A DNA stretch of 50,123 nt from positions 1 through 50,123 of the forward strand of contig NZ_JAQBOW010000103.1 of the NCBI RefSeq assembly GCF_028287845.1, given 5' to 3'. The DNA is from Mucilaginibacter sp. GTDB lineage: Bacteria > Bacteroidota > Bacteroidia > Sphingobacteriales > Sphingobacteriaceae. This document shows, piece by piece, positions 34,215 to 42,458 of the stretch. The notes under the pieces were generated by a model. It was not told the DNA's origin. It saw only the letters and a list, made by a program, of their open reading frames with translations, and did not search any database. Made by a program: the position numbers and the translations under genes. Numbering within the stretch: position 1 is the first letter of the stretch; each line of letters opens with the position of its first letter.

Positions 34215-34379
34215 TGCCATTTGTTTAAGACAATGCTTTCGCGTAATGAAGCAGTAGTCAGAGCACGAAAAAAAGGAATTTATAGGGGTGTTGTATGCCC
34301 GTATATTTGCTGCGCGTGTCTTTTATTACCATTTCCACGAAAGCATACCGAAAACCGTAAGGAGCATTAAGTCAAATTA

Positions 34380-36713
34380 ATGTTTAACCAAAAAAGTTTT
34401 ATGCGTATGCTCAAAAACAATCTCGGCTACCCACGTGTGGGGGCCAATCGTGAACTCAAAAAAGCCAGTGAACAATACTGGGCCGGCAAGACCGGAAAAC
34501 AAGAATTATTTGCCGCCGCCCGCGCCATCCGCGAGCAAAATTGTCTACTGCAGCAAGAGGCGGGTATCGACCTTATTCCCTGCAATGATTTTAGTTATTA
34601 CGATCAGGTGCTGGATACCTCGCTTATGCTGGGCGTCATTCCGCAGCGGTACACGCAGGTACTAAGCAAAAACCCCGACAACTCAGAGATCGATCTGTAT
34701 TTTGCCATGGCCCGCGGTTATCAAAAAGATGGCCTGGATATTACCGCCATGGAAATGACCAAATGGTTTGATACCAATTATCATTACATCGTGCCCGAAT
34801 TTACGGCGAACCAGCAGTTTAGGATATTCTCTGACAAAGTGTTCGAAGAATTTAACGTGGTCAAAAAAGTAATCGGCAGCAATCCAAAAACGGTATTAAT
34901 AGGCCCGGTAACTTACCTGCTTTTAGGCAAAGAAAAAGAACAGGGTTTTGAAAAGATCGACCTGATCAAAAACCTGGTACCGGTTTATATCGAAATCCTG
35001 AAAAAGCTAAAAAGTTACGGTGCCGAATGGGTGCAATTAGATGAGCCTTTCCTGGCGCTTGATTTGACCCAAAAAGAAAAAGAGGCTTATATATATGCTT
35101 ATAAAGAGATAAGAAAAGCAACCGGCGGCTTAAACCTAATGGTAGCTACTTATTTCGAAAGCCTGCACGAAAACACACAGCTTGCAGTTAACCTGCCTAT
35201 TAATGCTTTACATGTTGATTTGGTGCGTGCCCCGAAGCAATTAGATAAAATTTTAAGCCTGATACCTGATAGCCTAACGCTTTCTTTAGGCGTAGTTGAT
35301 GGCCGTAATATCTGGAAGAATGATTATATGCGTTCATTAGGCTATATCAAAAATGCTATTGCGGCTATTGGCACCGATAGGGTGATGATAGCGCCAAGTT
35401 GCTCATTATTACATACGCCTTTTGATTTAGAGCTTGAAACTGCCATCAACCCCGAAATTAAAAACTGGATGGCGTTTGCCAAACAAAAATTGAATGAGGT
35501 TAACGAGTTGGCCCAGATCATAGACGGGAATAACGATTTGCTGCAAGCTAATTTAAAAGCCATATCAAGCCGTAATATTTCTAAGTTGATCCATAAGCCA
35601 GCGGTTAAATTACGCACCATGGCTATTACCGATGAGGATGCCAATCGCGTTAGCAAATTTGCCGAAAGACAGCAAATACAGCAGCAAACATTTGGGTTGC
35701 CACTTTTCCCTACAACTACCATTGGGTCTTTCCCGCAAACGGATGATATCCGCCAGCTACGTGCTAAATTGAAAAAAGGTAACCTTACCCAAGCCCAATA
35801 TGATACTGAAATTGAAAAAGCCACCGTTGATGCCATTCGCTGGCAGGAAGAAATTGGGCTTGATGTATTGGTGCATGGCGAGTTTGAGCGTAACGATATG
35901 GTAGAATACTTCGGCGAGTTGCTGGACGGATTTTTATTCACCAAAAATGGCTGGGTACAAAGCTATGGCAGCCGCTGCGTTAAGCCGCCGGTTATTTATG
36001 GTGATGTAAGCCGTCCGGCGGATATGACCGTTAAATGGACGAGCTTCGCCCAAGCCAATACCCATAAATTGATGAAAGGGATGTTGACAGGTCCGGTTAC
36101 CATACTGCAGTGGAGTTTTGTACGGGATGACCAACCACGGTCGGTTACAACCAACCAGATAGCTTTGGCTATTCGCGACGAGGTGGTTGCGTTGGAGCAA
36201 GCAGGCATTAAAGTGATTCAGATAGACGAACCAGCTATACGCGAGGGCCTGCCTTTACGCAAAGCGGACTGGGCCGCTTATTTGGATTGGGCGGTTAAAG
36301 CGTTCCGAATATCTGCCGCAGGCGTAAAAGACGAAACGCAGATACATACCCACATGTGCTACAGCGAGTTTAATGATATTATTAAACACATTGCCGATAT
36401 GGATGCCGATGTGATCACGATAGAAACCTCCCGCTCGCAAATGGAACTATTGGAAGCTTTTGCCGATTTTAAATACCCTGCCGAAATTGGCCCGGGTGTT
36501 TATGATATCCATTCGCCACGTGTGCCTACGGTTGAGGAGATGGTAAGCTTATTGGAGAAAGCTGCTGCCCTGTTACCTGTGGGCAACATCTGGGTGAACC
36601 CTGATTGCGGCCTTAAAACCCGCAAATGGCCGGAAACTAAAGTCGCCCTGCAAAACATGGTTGACGCCGCCAAAGCTGCCCGCGAAATTTTTAGCAAGCA
36701 GCCTGTTAATTAA
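34380..36713 (+). CDS. metE: B12-independent methionine synthase
   Basis: 777 residues. It transfers the methyl group of methyltetrahydrofolate triglutamate to homocysteine. The N-terminal half has NLGYPRVGANRELKKA, and the C-terminal catalytic half starts near LPLFPTTTIGSFPQT. The zinc ligands are H658 and C660 (HTHMCYSEF), E682 and C743 (NPDCGLKTR), each exactly 17 positions after the E. coli MetE ligands. The ATG at 34380 is used; internal ATGs at 34401 and 34407 would also leave the domain intact. AAGGAG lies 15 bases ahead. Control by the upstream cobalamin riboswitch is strongly implied. Confidence 0.97.
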   Translation: MFNQKSFMRMLKNNLGYPRVGANRELKKASEQYWAGKTGKQELFAAARAIREQNCLLQQEAGIDLIPCNDFSYYDQVLDTSLMLGVIPQRYTQVLSKNPDNSEIDLYFAMARGYQKDGLDITAMEMTKWFDTNYHYIVPEFTANQQFRIFSDKVFEEFNVVKKVIGSNPKTVLIGPVTYLLLGKEKEQGFEKIDLIKNLVPVYIEILKKLKSYGAEWVQLDEPFLALDLTQKEKEAYIYAYKEIRKATGGLNLMVATYFESLHENTQLAVNLPINALHVDLVRAPKQLDKILSLIPDSLTLSLGVVDGRNIWKNDYMRSLGYIKNAIAAIGTDRVMIAPSCSLLHTPFDLELETAINPEIKNWMAFAKQKLNEVNELAQIIDGNNDLLQANLKAISSRNISKLIHKPAVKLRTMAITDEDANRVSKFAERQQIQQQTFGLPLFPTTTIGSFPQTDDIRQLRAKLKKGNLTQAQYDTEIEKATVDAIRWQEEIGLDVLVHGEFERNDMVEYFGELLDGFLFTKNGWVQSYGSRCVKPPVIYGDVSRPADMTVKWTSFAQANTHKLMKGMLTGPVTILQWSFVRDDQPRSVTTNQIALAIRDEVVALEQAGIKVIQIDEPAIREGLPLRKADWAAYLDWAVKAFRISAAGVKDETQIHTHMCYSEFNDIIKHIADMDADVITIETSRSQMELLEAFADFKYPAEIGPGVYDIHSPRVPTVEEMVSLLEKAAALLPVGNIWVNPDCGLKTRKWPETKVALQNMVDAAKAAREIFSKQPVN

Positions 36714-36732
36714 TAATTTCAAGTTAATAGTG

Positions 36733-36763
36733 AGCCGTACGGAGAGATTCGTGCGGCTTTTTT
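36733..36763 (+). terminator. Terminator of metE
   Basis: A 9-bp stem with one G-U pair (36733-36741 with 36750-36758) and an 8-base loop is followed by a run of six T. Confidence 0.85.
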
Positions 36764-36784
36764 GTTTACCTCATATCTCAGTAA

Positions 36785-36873
36785 TTGTCATTTCGAACGA
36801 GTTACGAGGAGAAATCTTATACAAGCGGCAATAAGCATGGCGTATAAGATTTCTCACTATCGTTCGATGACAA
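36785..36873. repeat. Long interspersed hairpin repeat, copy 3
   Basis: The outer arms TTGTCAT..CGAACGA and their complement, and an exact 14-bp inner arm GAGAAATCTTATAC, give a hairpin about 89 bp long between the metE terminator and the next gene. It is related to the copies at 13683 and 21338. Confidence 0.88.
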
Positions 36874-36892
36874 ATTATATTGGTTCAGAATG

Positions 36893-37294
36893 TTAATACA
36901 CATACGCCAACGGCCCATCCTTCGATACCAACACCGACCAACCCGGTTTGGAGCCTGATGTGATCGATGCGATGAATTTTCCACGTATAGAAATGCCAAC
37001 TTCTATCAAACCGTCATTTAATGATTCTGTCCATTCGCAACGAATATCACTTTCGCTTTCTACGGGTTTTATAGCGGCATTTTTTGCCAGGTATTCGATT
37101 GGATTTAGAAAAGGCATATCTTCTTCTCGCCAAAAAGAAACCTCCGGGGCTTCCTGCTGGTTATATAACCAAACATCGCCAATAATGTCTTCGCCTTCGT
37201 ATAGGTAGGCGTAAGCAACCCGCCCGTCGTCCTTTATCACTATAGAATAATGACGGTCAAATTCGCAATGGATTTTTAAGGAAAATGTTGACAT
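36893..37294 (-). CDS. Hypothetical protein
   Basis: 133 residues; family not recognised. It is soluble, without signal or membrane segments, and rich in strands with conserved-looking aromatic positions (YAYLYEGEDIIGDVWLYN, PEVSFWREEDMPFLNP). The start MSTFSLKIHCEFDRHYSIV looks natural and the codon use resembles its neighbours. It stands between two repeat blocks. No function can be offered. Confidence 0.65.
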   Translation of the reverse strand: MSTFSLKIHCEFDRHYSIVIKDDGRVAYAYLYEGEDIIGDVWLYNQQEAPEVSFWREEDMPFLNPIEYLAKNAAIKPVESESDIRCEWTESLNDGLIEVGISIRGKFIASITSGSKPGWSVLVSKDGPLAYVY

Positions 37295-37356
37295 ATTAGT
37301 TTATACTATTCAAAAATGGCAGGCAGACGCCTTAAAATAATAATACACATCATTAG

Positions 37357-37520
37357 GAGGCTCCCATGGAGCCTTTTCTAACTTTATAGCTTTCTATAAA
37401 CAGGCGACTCCTCCGGAGTCAAATGCCCGCTTTGTTTTAGCAAATATTGGCTCCGGAGGAGCTCCCTGTTTGTAGAAAGGCAAGACAAACTCTATTTTGG
37501 CTCCTATTAGAAACTCCTTA
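37357..37520. repeat. CTCCGGAG hairpin element
   Basis: 37390-37420 and 37449-37479 are reverse complements over 31 bp with five mismatches; the arms hold CTTTCTA, AAACAGG and CTCCTCCGGAG. Outside them GGCTCC/GGAGCC words extend the symmetry (GGCTCCCATGGAGCC at about 37359-37373, GGCTCCTATTAG near 37499). It fills the gap between two small genes. Confidence 0.8.
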
Positions 37521-37565
37521 TATAGGCGATACGTTTTAAGTTATTTTTATGTACTTGCTCGTTTT

Positions 37566-37597
37566 TTTATCCGTTTATCCGTTTATCCGTTTATCCC
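37566..37597. repeat. Tandem 8-bp repeat, four units
   Basis: TTTATCCG is repeated at 37566, 37574 and 37582, with a fourth copy changed in its last base at 37590. It encodes the last residues and stop of the CWC gene. Confidence 0.92.
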
Positions 37598-37792
37598 CAT
37601 CGCTTCCCTATACTCACCCTGCAAAGCCAGCAAACAAGCCGCGCACATACAACCCTCATAATTCTCACTGATGTATTGCACCTCGTTTAAAGTAAGCTGT
37701 ACCACGCTGCACTGGCATTTGGTGTAAGCGTTTGCTTTACATTCAATGCGCGCGCCGCAACGATCGCAGGATATGATTTCGTGTTTGGTCAT
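37583..37792 (-). CDS. Cysteine-rich CWC family protein
   Basis: 69 residues. The cysteine pattern ISCDRCGARIECKANAYTKCQCS followed by CMCAACLLAL defines the Cys_rich_CWC family, probably binding zinc through C9, C12 and later pairs. KHEIISCDRCGA at the start and LTLNEVQYISENYEGC in the middle are typical. The role is unknown. The final residues G-I-N-G and the stop come from the tandem TTTATCCG repeat, so the tail may vary between strains. Confidence 0.85.
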   Translation of the reverse strand: MTKHEIISCDRCGARIECKANAYTKCQCSVVQLTLNEVQYISENYEGCMCAACLLALQGEYREAMGING

Positions 37793-37800
37793 TGTTTTTT

Positions 37801-38037
37801 AGTCCATGGACCATAGTCGATGAAAGAAAGTCCATAGTCGATAGTCCATGGTTGCTATTGGCAAATATAACGCAAAAAGACTATGGTGAGAAAGTCCATA
37901 GTCTATGGTCCATGGTTGGTATTAAACAAATCCTAACGCAAAAGACCATAGCCATTGTCAGTTTGAATTTCTTCTTTTGACAAGAACTATGGTCTTGATA
38001 TGTTAACTATGGTCTATCGACCATGGACTATCGACTA
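37801..38037. repeat. CCATGG/CATAGTC word repeats with a 64-bp tandem duplication
   Basis: The whole 246-bp gap is built of words such as GTCCATGGACCATAG, TCCATAGTC and their complements. Two units of about 64 bp begin with GAAAGTCCATAGTC at 37826 and 37890 and share a middle ATAACGCAAAA/CTAACGCAAAA. No coding frame is credible here. Confidence 0.85.
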
Positions 38038-38038
38038 A

Positions 38039-40417
38039 TTATCCGGAGCAGGTAACGCAACCTTCTTCCATGGAGCAGGTTGGTCCTGCCGGTATTTCGT
38101 CGGCAACCTGGTCAACCATCTCTGGTATAACCGGATCCATGTTTTTACCACCCTGGTTCTCTACGGTAAACTTAACAGCTTGCGAAGCAGCCTGTGTACG
38201 TAGGTAATACATGCCGGTTTTTAAACCTTTCTTCCATGCGTAGAAGTGCATTGAAGTTAATTTGGATGCGTTTGGCGAATTGATGAACAAGTTTAATGAC
38301 TGCGACTGGCAGATATAAGCACCCCTATCGGCAGCCATATCTATAATATCGCGCATTTTGATCTCCCAAACGGTTTTGTACAAGTCTTTCAATTCTTGCG
38401 GAATTTCGGCAATACCCTGTATAGAACCATTTGCGGTGATAATCTTATCCTTCATTGTGTTATCCCATAGGCCACGGTTCACTAAATCGCGCAGCAAATG
38501 TTTGTTTACAATAATAAATTCGCCGCTTAATACTCTGCGGGTGTAGATGTTTGAGGTATAAGGCTCAAAACACTCGTTGTTACCCAATATTTGCGAGGTT
38601 GATGCAGTTGGCATTGGTGCAACCAATAAAGAGTTACGTACACCATGATTCATTACATCTAAACGCAGGTTTTCCCAATCCCAACGGTTACTGGTTGGTT
38701 TTACTTTCCACAAATCAAACTGGAACAGGCCTTTTGACAATGGCGAACCTTTAAAGGTTTCGTATGGTCCTTCTTTTATAGCCAGATCTTTTGAAGCGGT
38801 CATTGAAGCAAAGTAGATAGTTTCAAATATATCTATATTGAGTTGCTTAGCTTCGGGGCTTTCAAAAGGCATGCGTAATAGTATGAACGCGTCGGCCAAT
38901 CCCTGTACACCCAATCCAACCGGGCGATGCCTCATGTTTGAATAGCGGGCTTCTTCAACCGGGTAATAATTATGATCAATAACTTTATTCAGGTTTAAGG
39001 TAGCCTGGTAGGTTACTTCATATAATTTTTCATGATCAAAAGCGCCATTGATAACAAAGCGTGGCAATGCCAATGATGCCAAGTTACAAACAGCTATTTC
39101 GTCAGGAGAAGTATACTCCAAAATCTCGGTACATAAGTTTGAACTTTTGATGGTACCTAAATTTTGCTGATTTGATTTGCTGTTAGCTGCATCTTTATAT
39201 AACAAATAAGGCGTACCGGTTTCTACCTGGGCATCTAACACCGCGAACCAAAGTTCCTGTGCTTTTATCACCTTGCGGGCACGGCCCTCTTTTTCGTATT
39301 TTTTATATAGCTTTTCAAAGTCTTTACCAAAGCAATCGGCCAAACCCGGTGCTTCATGCGGGCAGAATAAGCTCCAGTCCTCATTAGCCTCAACCCGTTG
39401 CATAAACAAATCGGATACCCAAAGGGCGTAGAACAAGTCGCGGGCGCGCATTTCTTCTTTACCGTGGTTTTTACGCAAGTCTAAAAATTCAAATATATCC
39501 GCGTGCCATGGCTCTAAATAGATAGCGAAAGCTCCTTTACGTTTGCCGCCACCCTGATCAACATAACGGGCGGTATCATTAAATACACGCAGCATAGGGA
39601 TAATACCATTGCTTGTACCATTAGTACCGCTGATATATGAACCTGTTGCACGTACATTGTGTATGCTTAAACCAATACCACCGGCGCTTTGTGAAATTTT
39701 AGCGGTTTGTTTTAAAGTATCATATATACCATCAATACTGTCATCCTTCATGGTTAACAAAAAGCATGATGACATTTGTGGTTTTGGCGTACCTGCATTA
39801 AATAAGGTAGGTGTACCATGTGTAAACCAACGCTCGCTCATCAGGTGATAAGTTTTTATCGCGCTTGCTATGTCTTCTTTATGAATACCCACCGCTACGC
39901 GCATATACAAATGCTGCGGGCGCTCGGCTATTTTACCATCTAGTTTTAACAGGTATGATTTCTCCAAAGTTTTAAAGCCGAAGTAATCAAAACCAAAATC
40001 ACGATCGTATATAATGCTGCTATCCAGTTCTTCAGCATTTTTTTCAATTATTTCCCAAACATCATCAGCCAGTAACGATGCATTTTTTCCGTTTTTGCTG
40101 TCGACATAGTTGTACAACAGGCGCATGGTTTCTGAGAATGATTTGATGGTGTTTTTATGCAGGTTAGAAACCGCTATACGCGATGCCAGTAACGCGTAAT
40201 CGGGGTGTTTCGTAGTTAACGACGCGGCAGTTTCGGCTGCAAGGTTATCCAGCTCAGAGGTGGTTACACCATCAAACAAACCTTCAATAACCTTTTTCGC
40301 CACATCAACCGGGTCAACCAGCGAGGGGTTTAAACCATAGCACAGTTTTTCAATACGTGCGGTTATTTTGTCAAATTTAACTGACTCTTGCTTACCATCT
40401 CTTTTTACTACATACAT
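38039..40417 (-). CDS. nrdA: Ribonucleoside-diphosphate reductase, alpha (large) subunit, class I
   Basis: 792 residues. It makes deoxyribonucleotides from ribonucleoside diphosphates. An N-terminal ATP-cone (about 1-90, [22 protein letters not shown]) is the overall activity switch. The active site has the N427-x-C429-x-E431 motif (NLCTEI), with numbering identical to human R1; the redox cysteine sits in MSSCFLL, and the mobile C-terminal pair is in GCVTCSG. This is the eukaryote-like class Ia type. nrdB lies upstream on the same strand, 164 bp away, separated by a repeat hairpin. Confidence 0.97.
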   Translation of the reverse strand: MYVVKRDGKQESVKFDKITARIEKLCYGLNPSLVDPVDVAKKVIEGLFDGVTTSELDNLAAETAASLTTKHPDYALLASRIAVSNLHKNTIKSFSETMRLLYNYVDSKNGKNASLLADDVWEIIEKNAEELDSSIIYDRDFGFDYFGFKTLEKSYLLKLDGKIAERPQHLYMRVAVGIHKEDIASAIKTYHLMSERWFTHGTPTLFNAGTPKPQMSSCFLLTMKDDSIDGIYDTLKQTAKISQSAGGIGLSIHNVRATGSYISGTNGTSNGIIPMLRVFNDTARYVDQGGGKRKGAFAIYLEPWHADIFEFLDLRKNHGKEEMRARDLFYALWVSDLFMQRVEANEDWSLFCPHEAPGLADCFGKDFEKLYKKYEKEGRARKVIKAQELWFAVLDAQVETGTPYLLYKDAANSKSNQQNLGTIKSSNLCTEILEYTSPDEIAVCNLASLALPRFVINGAFDHEKLYEVTYQATLNLNKVIDHNYYPVEEARYSNMRHRPVGLGVQGLADAFILLRMPFESPEAKQLNIDIFETIYFASMTASKDLAIKEGPYETFKGSPLSKGLFQFDLWKVKPTSNRWDWENLRLDVMNHGVRNSLLVAPMPTASTSQILGNNECFEPYTSNIYTRRVLSGEFIIVNKHLLRDLVNRGLWDNTMKDKIITANGSIQGIAEIPQELKDLYKTVWEIKMRDIIDMAADRGAYICQSQSLNLFINSPNASKLTSMHFYAWKKGLKTGMYYLRTQAASQAVKFTVENQGGKNMDPVIPEMVDQVADEIPAGPTCSMEEGCVTCSG

Positions 40418-40498
40418 AATTTTGGCATTTAATGGTTAGTACTGGATACCAACCGGTTATTATTTATTACTGGATATTATTCTTAGTACTTAGCAGCT

Positions 40499-40565
40499 AG
40501 TATCAAGTATCAAGACATTAGCTATTTATTCTGTCGTAGTAATATCAATCTTGATACTTGATACT
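40499..40565. repeat. GTATCAAG inverted word repeat between nrdB and nrdA
   Basis: 40499-40515 and 40549-40565 are exact 17-bp reverse complements (AGTATCAAGTATCAAGA and its complement) with a 33-base loop. Each arm is itself a doubled TATCAAG word, and another copy follows near 40571. Confidence 0.88.
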
Positions 40566-40581
40566 CACTACTTGATACTTT

Positions 40582-41553
40582 CTAGAAATCTTCGTCTAAC
40601 GAAAACGATTTATTTTCCTGGTTATTTAATACACCGCTTTTTTGATAATCGCCTACCCTCTTTTCGAAAAAGTTGGTTTTGCCCTGCAGCGATATCATCT
40701 CCATAAAATCAAATGGATTGCTTGCGCCATATACTTTATCATAACCTAACTCGCCTAACCATCTATCGGCAACAAACTCAATATACTGGCTCATCATTTT
40801 GGCGTTCATACCAATCAAACTAACCGGAAGCGCGTCGCTAATAAATTCTTTTTCTATTTCAACCGCGTCTGTTATAATAGCCGTTGCTGCTTCTTTTGAT
40901 AATTTATTATCCAGCATACGGTATAACAAGCAGGCAAATTCGCAGTGCATGCCTTCGTCGCGGGATATCAGCTCATTGCTAAAGGTGAGGCCCGGCATTA
41001 AGCCGCGTTTCTTTAACCAGAATATAGAGCAGAAACTACCAGAGAAGAATATTCCTTCAACCGCCGCGAAAGCAATTAAGCGTTCTGCAAATGTGCCGTT
41101 GTTTATCCAGCGTAATGCCCACTCTGCTTTTTTACCTACACAGGGTACGGTATCAATAGCGTGAAACAAACGATCCTTTTCGGCGGGGTCTTTTATGTAA
41201 GTATCAATTAACAGCGCATAGGTTTCAGAGTGGATATTCTCCATCATGATCTGGAAACCGTAGAAACAACGAGCTTCTGGCAATTGCACCTCGCTCATAA
41301 AATTTACAGCCAGGTTTTCGTTCACAATACCATCGCTTGCCGCGAAAAATGCAAGAATGTGCGACACGAAATGCTTTTCGCCTGAGTTAAGATTTTCCCA
41401 ATGTTTCAAATCATCGGAAAGATCAATTTCTTCAGCAGTCCAAAAACTTGCTTCACATTTTTTATACATCTCCCAAATAGCGGGATATTTAATAGGGAGA
41501 ATAACAAAGCGATCCTTGTTCTCTTTCAATAATAATTCTGTTTCTTCCGCCAT
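40582..41553 (-). CDS. nrdB: Ribonucleoside-diphosphate reductase, beta (small) subunit, class I
   Basis: 323 residues. It holds the di-iron centre and stable tyrosyl radical that start NrdA catalysis. The metal ligands are D74, E105 and H108 (ENIHSETY), E166 (AVEGIFFSG), E200 and H203 (RDEGMHCEF), and the radical tyrosine is Y112, as in human R2 ENIHSEMY. The C-terminal SFSLDEDF is the tail that docks on NrdA. It is transcribed before nrdA, the reverse of E. coli order. Confidence 0.97.
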   Translation of the reverse strand: MAEETELLLKENKDRFVILPIKYPAIWEMYKKCEASFWTAEEIDLSDDLKHWENLNSGEKHFVSHILAFFAASDGIVNENLAVNFMSEVQLPEARCFYGFQIMMENIHSETYALLIDTYIKDPAEKDRLFHAIDTVPCVGKKAEWALRWINNGTFAERLIAFAAVEGIFFSGSFCSIFWLKKRGLMPGLTFSNELISRDEGMHCEFACLLYRMLDNKLSKEAATAIITDAVEIEKEFISDALPVSLIGMNAKMMSQYIEFVADRWLGELGYDKVYGASNPFDFMEMISLQGKTNFFEKRVGDYQKSGVLNNQENKSFSLDEDF

Positions 41554-41965
41554 GTGTTACAATTTTTAATATTTCAACTTCTAAAGTTTTTAAAACCTGC
41601 TACTGGTAATTTTAGCCGACAATGCCGCCGGGTAGTTGTTGTTAAATAATGATAAATACATTCCTATCACCTCCAACTACTCTAAACAATCACCCTCACT
41701 AATCCCTACTAAACTACTTAACAGTGTACATCAGCCCATGATTTCATCATGGTTTTCCATTTTTACAGGCAAGGATCACCGATAATTTGGATAGCTTTAA
41801 AGAACTTATAATCCAAAGATATGGTTTGTGATTTTTCATTGTTAGTGATAGTTTTACACATCCCCTATAAGTTATAAACAAAATTTTTGTGGAGAGTAGA
41901 AACTGGTGATTAGTAGCCTGTTAAAACAGCATTACCGAATTATAAATTAATAGACTAAATATTTG
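41554..41965. other. 412-bp spacer ahead of nrdB with a possible distant promoter
   Basis: No gene is visible. On the minus strand TATCTTTG at 41821-41814 fits the -7 consensus but would leave a leader of about 255 nt and has no clear -33 TTG. I found no NrdR-box pair I would trust. Otherwise the stretch is featureless. Confidence 0.35.
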
Positions 41966-42328
41966 TTATGCTTTTGGAACAAATTTCATAGAAACAGAAT
42001 TAACGCAGTGGCGGGTGTTCTTTGGGGTTAAAAATTCGCCCTCAAATACGTGCCCCAGGTGGGCGTCGCAATTAGCGCAAACAATTTCCACCCGACGTCC
42101 GTCCGCATCCGGTACGCGTTTAACAGCGCCCGGTATTTCATCATCAAAGCTTGGCCATCCGCAATGCGATTCAAACTTCGTTTCAGAAGTATATAATGGC
42201 GTATCGCATCTTTTGCAAACGTATAAACCCTCTGCTTTATTATTTAATAACGACCCGGTAAATGGCCGCTCTGTTCCTTTATGCAATATCACCCATTCTT
42301 CATCGGGTGTTAAATTATTGTATTCCAT
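41966..42328 (-). CDS. msrB: Peptide-methionine (R)-S-oxide reductase
   Basis: 120 residues. It repairs methionine-R-sulfoxide in proteins. The catalytic cysteine is C108 in RHCVNSVSM. The zinc site is complete with C38/C41 ([11 protein letters not shown]) and C84/C87 ([13 protein letters not shown]), and CGWPSF near 56-61 is conserved. There is no signal peptide, so it is cytosolic. It is single-domain, without a fused MsrA. Confidence 0.96.
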   Translation of the reverse strand: MEYNNLTPDEEWVILHKGTERPFTGSLLNNKAEGLYVCKRCDTPLYTSETKFESHCGWPSFDDEIPGAVKRVPDADGRRVEIVCANCDAHLGHVFEGEFLTPKNTRHCVNSVSMKFVPKA

Positions 42329-42458
42329 ATTAATTATTAATTAAGTGAAATATTAGTTTCGCACTCATACAATATACGACAAATTAAGGGGATTGATTGT
42401 TTTGAAACGGATGTTGACACAGGTTTGACCTAAACAAAATTGGTGTCATGTTCGCTAT

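Noticed and set aside
34134..34370. Open frame of 78 codons on the plus strand ahead of metE
   Set aside because: It lies inside the cobalamin riboswitch and its expression platform; the composition reflects the conserved RNA, not a protein.
35342..35944. 200-codon frame on the minus strand inside metE
   Set aside because: It is fully antisense to the catalytic half of metE, with a serine/leucine-rich composition typical of shadow frames.
37801..38037. Possible CRISPR array from regularly spaced repeats
   Set aside because: There are only two degenerate units, the would-be spacers are themselves repeat words, and no cas genes are in the window.
41554..41965. A structured RNA or NrdR box ahead of nrdB
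   Set aside because: I looked for paired palindromic boxes and a compact fold and found nothing convincing; only a lone -7-like octamer is noted.
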